Source of the DNA: Proteobacteria bacterium UBA664
Lineage (GTDB): Bacteria > Pseudomonadota > Gammaproteobacteria > UBA7966
Assembly: GCA_002299125.1 (NCBI GenBank)
Contig: DBNU01000163.1
Coordinates: 1 to 19,657, forward strand
DNA length: 19,657 nt
Direction of reading: 5' to 3'
The position numbers were made by a program, and so were the translations under genes. This document shows, one piece after another, positions 15,061-19,657 of the stretch (position 1 is its first letter; every line of letters starts with the position of its first letter). Below the pieces are notes generated by a model that searched no databases, was not told the origin of the DNA, and saw nothing but the letters and a program-made list of their open reading frames with translations.

Positions 15061-16413
15061 TCACTGCCCCTGACCTTGCAGCCCGATCGGGAATTGCGCG
15101 AGGTACTCGTTCGGTCGCCGCCCGTCGTAGGTCACCCCATCGATGAACTCGCTGGTCGGGGCGCGGTAGCCGTCCGTGTCGGGGATGTCGCCGGCTGCCA
15201 TCAACCCATCGGCCACGAGTCCCTCAGCCGCCTTGCGGTAGAGGTCGGGGCGGTAGACCTGCGCAGCGATCTCGGCATACCAGGCATCCGGCTTCTGCTC
15301 CACGATCTGGCCCCAGCGCCGCATCTGCGTGAGATACCAAACGGCATCGGAGTAGAAGGGGTAGGTGGCGTTCTCGCGATAGAAGACGTTGAAGTCCGGG
15401 AGGGCGCGACGGTCTCCCCGCTCGTACTCGAAGGTGCCGGTCATGCTGTTCGCGATCACCTCGAAGTCAGCGCCGACGTACTCCGGGCGTGAAAGGATCT
15501 GCACGGCCTCCTTGCGGTTGGCGCCCGCATCGGCATCGAGCCATTGCGCGGCCCGGATGAGCGCCCGGATGATTGCCTCGGTGGTGTTGGGGTATTCCTG
15601 GACGAAGGCCTCGGCCAGGCCAAAGACCTTCTCCGGGTTGTTCTTCCAGATCTCGGCGTCCGTGATGACCGGCACACCGATCCCCTTGAACAAGGCCTGC
15701 TGGTTCCATGGCTCACCGACGCAGAAGCCGTTGATGGTGCCGGCCTGCAGGGTTGCCGGCATCTGCGGCGGTGGCGTGACGGACAGCAGCACGTCCGCAT
15801 CGGTGGTGCCGGTGCTGTCCGTGGGGGTGTAGAAGCCCGGTGAAAGCCCACCGGCGGCCAGCCAGTAGCGGAGTTCGTAGTTGTGCGAGGAGAGCGGGAA
15901 CACCATGCCCATGCGGAAGGACTGACCCGCAGCCCGGCGGGCTTCGACGACTGGCTTCAGCGACTGGGCGCTGATCGGGTGCACCGGCTTGCCATCTGCG
16001 CCTGAGGGCACATGGGGCCGCATCTGCTCCCATACCTCATTGGATACCGTGATCGCATTGCCGTTGCGGTCCATGCTCAGCGGCGCGACGAGTCTGGCGC
16101 TGGTACCGAATCCAGTCCGGGCCCCGAGGGGTTGACCGGCGAGCATGTGTGCCCCATCCAGGGAGCCATCGATGACGCGATCCAGCAGCACCTTCCAGTT
16201 GGCCTGCGCCTCGAGCGTCACGTAGAGGCCTTCCTCCTCGAAGTAGCCCTTCTCGTAGGCGATGACCAGCGGAGCGCAGTCCGTCAGTTTGATGAAGCCG
16301 AAGGTGAGTTCCGCCTTCTCTGGCTCGACCGCCAGGACCGGTGCGGCCAGCGCGAGCAACAGGGAAGTGAGGCGGACGAGCAGGACGGATGGCTCAGAGG
16401 TGCGGTTTGGCAT
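15061..16413 (-). CDS. nrtA: Periplasmic nitrate-binding protein of the ABC transporter
   Basis: Captures nitrate (possibly nitrite) in the periplasm and delivers it to NrtB. It has 450 residues from the ATG at 16413, which has AGGAAG 4 nt upstream; the further-upstream TTG in frame lies inside the leader and is rejected. A Sec signal peptide is clear (LLVRLTSLLLALAAPVLA, cleavage near Ala28). No lipobox Cys is seen, unlike the cyanobacterial lipoprotein. Family landmarks are LTFGFIKLTDCAPLVIAYEKGYF, DGAHMLAGQPLGA, FPLSSHNYELRYWLAAGG, PPPQMPATLQAGTINGFCVGEPWNQQA and IWKNNPEKVFG. It is first in the structural operon, directly after the leader terminator, and is a paralogue of the cytosolic sensor NasS upstream. 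Confidence 0.94.
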   Translation of the reverse strand: MPNRTSEPSVLLVRLTSLLLALAAPVLAVEPEKAELTFGFIKLTDCAPLVIAYEKGYFEEEGLYVTLEAQANWKVLLDRVIDGSLDGAHMLAGQPLGARTGFGTSARLVAPLSMDRNGNAITVSNEVWEQMRPHVPSGADGKPVHPISAQSLKPVVEARRAAGQSFRMGMVFPLSSHNYELRYWLAAGGLSPGFYTPTDSTGTTDADVLLSVTPPPQMPATLQAGTINGFCVGEPWNQQALFKGIGVPVITDAEIWKNNPEKVFGLAEAFVQEYPNTTEAIIRALIRAAQWLDADAGANRKEAVQILSRPEYVGADFEVIANSMTGTFEYERGDRRALPDFNVFYRENATYPFYSDAVWYLTQMRRWGQIVEQKPDAWYAEIAAQVYRPDLYRKAAEGLVADGLMAAGDIPDTDGYRAPTSEFIDGVTYDGRRPNEYLAQFPIGLQGQGQ

Positions 16414-16447
16414 GGGGCTTCCTGGCTGCGGCAGTGAGAGTGAGGGC

Positions 16448-16497
16448 AAAAAAAAACGCCCGGGCGATCAGACCCCTTGCGGGAGATCGGCCGGACG
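16448..16497 (-). terminator. Intrinsic attenuator terminator in the nrtA leader
   Basis: Reading the minus strand, CGTCCGG (16497-16491) pairs with CCGGGCG (16463-16457), 7 bp with one G-U. After a C/C mismatch, CGATC (16489-16485) pairs with GATCG (16469-16465). Inside is TCCC-GCAA-GGGG with a GNRA-type tetraloop. Nine consecutive T residues (16456-16448) follow directly. This is a complete Rho-independent terminator lying before the nrtA ribosome site, so it must be overcome for the operon to be expressed. Its 5' arm is shared with an upstream hairpin (see the leader entry). Confidence 0.9.
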
Positions 16498-16559
16498 TCG
16501 TTGTCCGCGCGTGATGACGGCATCGTCACCACCTCAAGGACGGGTCGGCATTGACCCGT
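16492..16559 (-). promoter_or_regulatory. ANTAR-type antitermination leader RNA (predicted NasT target)
   Basis: Three consecutive hairpins precede the terminator. P1 is ACGGGTC-AATGCC-GACCCGT (16559-16540), a 7-bp stem with a hexaloop. The middle hairpin is GTGGTGACG-ATGC-CGTCATCAC (16532-16511), 9 bp with one G-U; with its top pair open the loop reads GATGCC. P2 is CGGAC-AACGAC-GTCCG (16507-16492), 5 bp with a hexaloop. The hexaloops of P1 and P2 both have A at position 1 and G at position 4, the hallmark known for RNA targets of ANTAR proteins. The 3' arm of P2 (16496-16492) is part of the terminator 5' arm, so the two structures exclude each other. Binding by NasT, encoded just upstream, should stabilise P2 and allow read-through. 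Which hairpins form the recognised pair is inferred. Confidence 0.85.
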
Positions 16560-16581
16560 TACTTGTACTTGCCCTTGACGA

Positions 16582-16597
16582 TGCAAGCACGGGGCCA
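16582..16597 (-). promoter_or_regulatory. Sigma-54 (-24/-12) promoter for the nrt-nas operon
   Basis: TGGCCCCGTGCTTGCA on the minus strand matches the sigma-54 consensus TGGCACG-N4-TTGCA in all but two defined positions. It has the obligatory GG (16596-16595), ten bases, then GC (16584-16583). Transcription would begin near 16571, placing hairpin P1 about 12 nt into the RNA. Control by ammonium limitation through NtrC is expected from the Klebsiella nasF precedent. Confidence 0.82.
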
Positions 16598-16692
16598 TTC
16601 GCGTGCGGCCTCGTCAGGCGGGCAATTGCAACGAGCTGCGCGGCTCGGGCGTACCGATCTCTGCACTGCGTCGGCGCGCCCGGAGGGGTGGC

Positions 16693-16709
16693 TGCCTCAA
16701 TCTGGTGCG
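16693..16709 (-). promoter_or_regulatory. Candidate NtrC binding site
   Basis: CGCACC-AGATT-GAGGCA, overlapping the nasS stop codon, matches 9 of 12 defined positions of the NtrC dyad TGCACC-N5-GGTGCA. It lies about 130 bp upstream of the predicted start site, a normal enhancer distance. One imperfect site in GC-rich DNA is weak evidence. Confidence 0.3.
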
Positions 16710-17902
16710 GAATGCCCCGCCGGCAGCGGGCGGGCGCGTACCGGGAAGGCCTCTGCCGACTCGCGCGGGGTGTCGCCGTTCCAGCGCACACCATCCATCA
16801 GGACACTGCTTCGCATCGGACTGTCCGGCAGCGGGATGCCCAGGGCACTGGCTGCCTCGCCGTAGATTGCCGTCTGATTGACTGCCTGCACCGTGGCCTC
16901 GAAGTCGATCCGGTCGGGCAGCATGCCCCAACGGTGGAACTGGCTCAGGAACCAAAGGCCATCGCTGGTGTAGGGATAATTGGTGGTGCCGCCGGCATGG
17001 AAGGAGATGGGGTGGGGATCGCGCCAGCGCGAGCCGCGACCGTCGTGATAGTGGCCACACAGGCGCGGGAGGATCTGATCGACGTTGGCCTGCACGTAGC
17101 CGCAGTTCACCAGGATTCGGGCCACCTCTTCGTGGTTCGCGGGCTCGTCTGCATGGCGTGCGGCCTCGAGCAGGGTCATGACGAGCGCGCGCGCCGTCTG
17201 TGGATGGCGCTCGCTGAAGGCACGCGTGCAGGCAAGGACCTTCTCCGGGTGGTCCGGCCAGATCGACTGCGAGGTCGCGATCGTGAAGCCGACGCCCGTA
17301 TACACTCCAAGTGCGCTCCATGGCTCTCCGGCGCAGTAACCCTGCATGGTCTGCTGGGCCATCCGCGCTGCCATCTGCGGCGGCGGCACCGTCAGCGTAC
17401 GTACGTCATCGAGCGGATCGATGCCGTGGGCGGCCAGCCAGTAGTAGAGCCAGAGCGCATGGGTGCCGGTCGGGAAGGTATGCGCCCAGGTGCTGGGTGG
17501 CGAACGGCGCAGCCAGCGCGCCAGCGACTCTCCGTCGCGTACACCCTGCTCCAGGAGATGATTGTCCACGGTGATCGCCTGACCATTGCGGTTCAGCGTC
17601 ATCAGGATCGCCATGTCACGTTGCACCCCGAGCAGGCCCAGTTGCACGTCGTAGACCAGCCCGTAGAGGCAGTGGGCGGCATCGATCTCACCGCAGAGCA
17701 GGCGATCACGCAGGGTCGCCCAGGAGGGCTCCGGCTGGGTCACGATCCGGATCCCGTGCCGGGCCCCCAGACCCAACTCGGCGGCAACGGCGAGCGGGGC
17801 ACAGTCGGTGAGTGGCACATAGCCGAGCCGCACGACCGGAAGCTCCGGTGCATCGCTGTCCGCGACGCGCCGATCCAGCCGCTCTGCGGGGGTGGCGCTC
17901 AT
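16697..17902 (-). CDS. nasS: Nitrate sensor NasS, cytosolic NrtA-like protein
   Basis: A 401-residue NrtA/CmpA-family protein that in known systems binds NasT in the absence of nitrate and releases it when nitrate binds. There is no signal peptide: the N-terminus MSATPAERLDRRVADSDAPEL leads straight into VVRLGYVPLTDCAPLAVAAELGL, so it is cytosolic, which separates it from NrtA. Shared ligand-pocket landmarks are DAAHCLYGLVYD, TGTHALWLYYWLAAHG, PPPQMAARMAQQTMQGYCAGEPWSA and IWPDHPEKVLA. Its ATG overlaps the nasT stop (ATGA), giving coupled, near-equimolar synthesis of the two partners. The gene ends about 100 bp before the sigma-54 promoter of the structural operon. Confidence 0.93.
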   Translation of the reverse strand: MSATPAERLDRRVADSDAPELPVVRLGYVPLTDCAPLAVAAELGLGARHGIRIVTQPEPSWATLRDRLLCGEIDAAHCLYGLVYDVQLGLLGVQRDMAILMTLNRNGQAITVDNHLLEQGVRDGESLARWLRRSPPSTWAHTFPTGTHALWLYYWLAAHGIDPLDDVRTLTVPPPQMAARMAQQTMQGYCAGEPWSALGVYTGVGFTIATSQSIWPDHPEKVLACTRAFSERHPQTARALVMTLLEAARHADEPANHEEVARILVNCGYVQANVDQILPRLCGHYHDGRGSRWRDPHPISFHAGGTTNYPYTSDGLWFLSQFHRWGMLPDRIDFEATVQAVNQTAIYGEAASALGIPLPDSPMRSSVLMDGVRWNGDTPRESAEAFPVRARPLPAGHSAPD

Positions 17903-18492
17903 GCGAGCAGGTCCGCCGCCGCGATGATTGCCCGTGCCAGTTCGGACATGCGGATGTTCCGATCCATCGCCATCTTGCGCATGGCGTGATACGCCGCCTC
18001 TTCGCCGAGCTTTCGTTGTTGCATGATGATCCCCTTTGCCCGCTCGATGAATTTGCGCTCGGCGAGGGCGGAGCGGGCATCCGCGAGCTCGCGCTCGAGA
18101 CGCCGGTATTCCTCGAAGCGGGCGATCGCCACATTGAGCACCGTTCGTACGCGCTCCCAGGCGGGTTCACCGACCACGTAGGCGCTCACGCCGGCCCGCA
18201 GCGCGTCGCGGATGCGTTCGCGGTCACCGCTGCGCGTGATAAGCACGACCGGCCGGGGGGCCTTGCGCTGCAGTGTCTGCATACCCTCGAGCATGTCGCG
18301 CTCGGGTGCGTCCACGTCGATGATGATGACATCAGGTGCCAGCTCGGCCACGCGCTCGTTCAGATCGACCCCGCTGGCCAGGGTGGTGACCACCCGGTGA
18401 CCGGCAGCGCTCAGGGCCTCCTCCAGCAACGCGATGCGCTCGGGGTGGTCGTCCACGAGCAGGATACGTAGCGACTCAGAAGCGGAAGACAT
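17899..18492 (-). CDS. nasT: ANTAR-domain antitermination regulator NasT
   Basis: A 197-residue RNA-binding antiterminator. Residues 1-125 form a receiver-like domain: RILLVDDHPERI with Asp14/Asp15, and IIIDVDAPERD with Asp59. The conserved receiver lysine after beta-5 is not evident (SAYVVGEPAW), consistent with control by NasS binding rather than by phosphorylation. A coiled segment (RFEEYRRLERELADARSAL) leads to the ANTAR domain (about 138-197), with the typical ERKFIERAKGIIMQQRKLGEEAAYHAMRKMAMDRNIRMSELARAII. The ATG at 18492 is chosen because the longer in-frame version only adds out-of-frame porin sequence. It overlaps the upstream porin gene by 17 nt and has no clear ribosome site, so it probably depends on coupled translation. 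Its predicted RNA target lies just downstream of nasS. Confidence 0.94.
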   Translation of the reverse strand: MSSASESLRILLVDDHPERIALLEEALSAAGHRVVTTLASGVDLNERVAELAPDVIIIDVDAPERDMLEGMQTLQRKAPRPVVLITRSGDRERIRDALRAGVSAYVVGEPAWERVRTVLNVAIARFEEYRRLERELADARSALAERKFIERAKGIIMQQRKLGEEAAYHAMRKMAMDRNIRMSELARAIIAAADLLA

Positions 18493-19657
18493 ACTGCAGA
18501 TAGAAGAAGTCTGGCGAGACCTTGGGGCCGGTTCTCTTGATGAAGTCGCCGGCGAAGAGCTTCGAGTAGCCGAACAGCACATCCTGGTGGCGGCTCAGAT
18601 GGGCGTTGAAACGCAGGTCGATCTCATCCCCCACATCGCCACCGGCCTGCCCGGTCGCATCCCGCCGGGTCGGCGCGCCCGCGGCGTTGTAGAGGAAGTC
18701 CCGATCGTTGGCCAGCCAGAACTTGTGGTACTGGAGGATGACCGTAAACCAATGCTGCGGGTAGAACACCAGCTGTGCGTTGACATCGTTGATGTTCTGT
18801 CGGCCCACGCGGTCCAGGAAGCCCAGGTAGTAGTGCCCGAAGGGAAAGAGCTGATGGAAGGTGTTGTGGGTGTTGCCACCGTTCAGGGTGTCGTCACCCG
18901 AGGCGTAATCGTAGCGCAGCCACATCTGCGGATTCATGGGCAACGCGGCGAAATGATACCCGAGGCCCGCTGCCACGGCCCCGGCCGAGATGTCCTGCCC
19001 GGCGCGCTGTCCGAACTGATACATGCCCTCCAGCTCGAACAGGATGTGGTTGTGATCGCCGACATAGCGCCCCCCCACCGTGTGTACCAACTCGTCCGCG
19101 AGCAGGCCACCCAGACGCCCAGCGGGCCGGGGTTGGTTGTTCAGGCTCAGGAAATAGAGATCGGCGAAATGCCCCTTCTTCGGCTTGTAGGTGCCCCAGA
19201 GCCCGTAGAAATCGCGATCCTCGTCCCAGCGATCAGGGGCACCATCGAAGCGGTTCACATCGAGCAGCATCGGACGCACCCAGAAGGCATCGAGATCGAC
19301 CTTCGGGCTGTGCCAGAAGGTCTTCACGCCCTGGAAGGTGCGCCGGGTGTTGGCCCAGTCCAGGGTGGAGATCAGCCGTTGCGAGCCATAGAGCAGTTCC
19401 TGGCGCCCCACCCGGACATAGGCAGGCGCGCCCTGAACGTTGGCCAGCTTGAGATCGGCGAACAGGTTGAGGAAATCGTGCCGATTGTCGTCGATAGGCA
19501 GGCGCGGGAGGTCCTGATCGAAGGATCGCGCATCGATGAACTCCCCGAATACGCGCAGGCGGTCCTGGAACCACAGATCGGCGTGCATGCGCACACGGAA
19601 CAGGTTGTAGTAGTTGTCCTGCTCTCCGAGCCGGCTGTCCTGCTCCTGCAATCCGCG
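18476..19657 (-). CDS. Outer-membrane alginate-export-family porin, 5' end outside window
   Basis: The 394 C-terminal codons of a beta-barrel protein; the start and signal peptide lie beyond the right edge. Alternating amphipathic strands rich in aromatic residues run throughout (for example NLFRVRMHADLWFQDRLRVFGEFIDAR, YVRVGRQELLYGSQRLIS, FWVRPMLLDVNRFD, MWLRYDYASGDD). The chain ends in YLQYVFRF, a terminal phenylalanine signal for outer-membrane assembly. The pattern fits the alginate_exp-type (PF13372) barrel. Alginate genes are absent nearby. Being the cistron directly upstream of, and overlapping, nasT, it more likely passes nitrate or another small anion across the outer membrane; that function is inferred from position only. 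Confidence 0.85.
   Translation of the reverse strand, partial: RGLQEQDSRLGEQDNYYNLFRVRMHADLWFQDRLRVFGEFIDARSFDQDLPRLPIDDNRHDFLNLFADLKLANVQGAPAYVRVGRQELLYGSQRLISTLDWANTRRTFQGVKTFWHSPKVDLDAFWVRPMLLDVNRFDGAPDRWDEDRDFYGLWGTYKPKKGHFADLYFLSLNNQPRPAGRLGGLLADELVHTVGGRYVGDHNHILFELEGMYQFGQRAGQDISAGAVAAGLGYHFAALPMNPQMWLRYDYASGDDTLNGGNTHNTFHQLFPFGHYYLGFLDRVGRQNINDVNAQLVFYPQHWFTVILQYHKFWLANDRDFLYNAAGAPTRRDATGQAGGDVGDEIDLRFNAHLSRHQDVLFGYSKLFAGDFIKRTGPKVSPDFFYLQYVFRF

Noticed and set aside
16414..16449. TTG start adding 12 codons to nrtA
   Set aside because: It would start just before the terminator T-run end, with no ribosome site. The ATG at 16413 directly precedes the signal peptide.
16457..16466. CGCCCGGGCG next to the T-run as a self-contained terminator
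   Set aside because: It is a palindrome with no room for a loop. The long-range pairing 16497-16457 explains the site better.
18493..18582. Upstream in-frame extension of nasT (30 codons)
   Set aside because: It lies within the porin coding sequence, is low-complexity Ser/Arg-rich, and is not receiver-like.

Overview
The window is GC-rich and proteobacterial. An organised nitrate-assimilation operon, a sigma-54 type promoter, REP-like intergenic palindromes and an outer-membrane beta-barrel gene all suggest a GC-rich gammaproteobacterium. A Chromatiales/Ectothiorhodospiraceae-like origin is a guess from general resemblance. Almost everything is on the minus strand, so it is best read from the right end leftward.

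Right half (19657 to about 12100): an outer-membrane alginate-export-type porin (5' end outside the window) overlaps nasT, an ANTAR antiterminator. nasT overlaps nasS, a cytosolic nitrate-binding sensor. Next comes a 283-bp control region with a well-matched sigma-54 -24/-12 promoter, hairpins with ANTAR-type hexaloops, and an intrinsic terminator whose 5' arm is shared with the last hairpin. Downstream lie nrtA (periplasmic nitrate-binding protein), nrtB (permease) and a single gene encoding two fused NrtC/NrtD-type ATPases.

Middle (12105 to 4460): a NirB-N-terminal-like NADH/FAD oxidoreductase, nirA (siroheme nitrite reductase), a CysJ-like FAD/NADPH reductase carrying an Fe-S motif in place of a flavodoxin domain, and nasA (molybdopterin nitrate reductase with a C-terminal BFD-like [2Fe-2S] domain). 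Several junctions are ATGA overlaps or gaps of at most 10 nt. REP-like palindromic repeats occupy the two longer gaps, nrtA-nrtB and flavoprotein-nasA. The inferred logic is: ammonium limitation opens the promoter through NtrC/sigma-54; nitrate releases NasT from NasS; NasT lets polymerase pass the leader terminator; nitrate is imported and reduced to nitrite and then ammonium in the cytoplasm.

Left part (4459 to 1): a hairpin separates nasA from a convergent plus-strand gene for a small acidic exported protein with two PepSY-like repeats, whose upstream region carries two inverted repeats. Then come a translationally coupled minus-strand pair, a PLD-like/DUF7931-like protein and a short secretin-domain protein with a signal peptide. 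Last are the first 684 codons of purL (purine synthesis), running off the left edge. No tRNA, rRNA, CRISPR array or transposase gene was seen.
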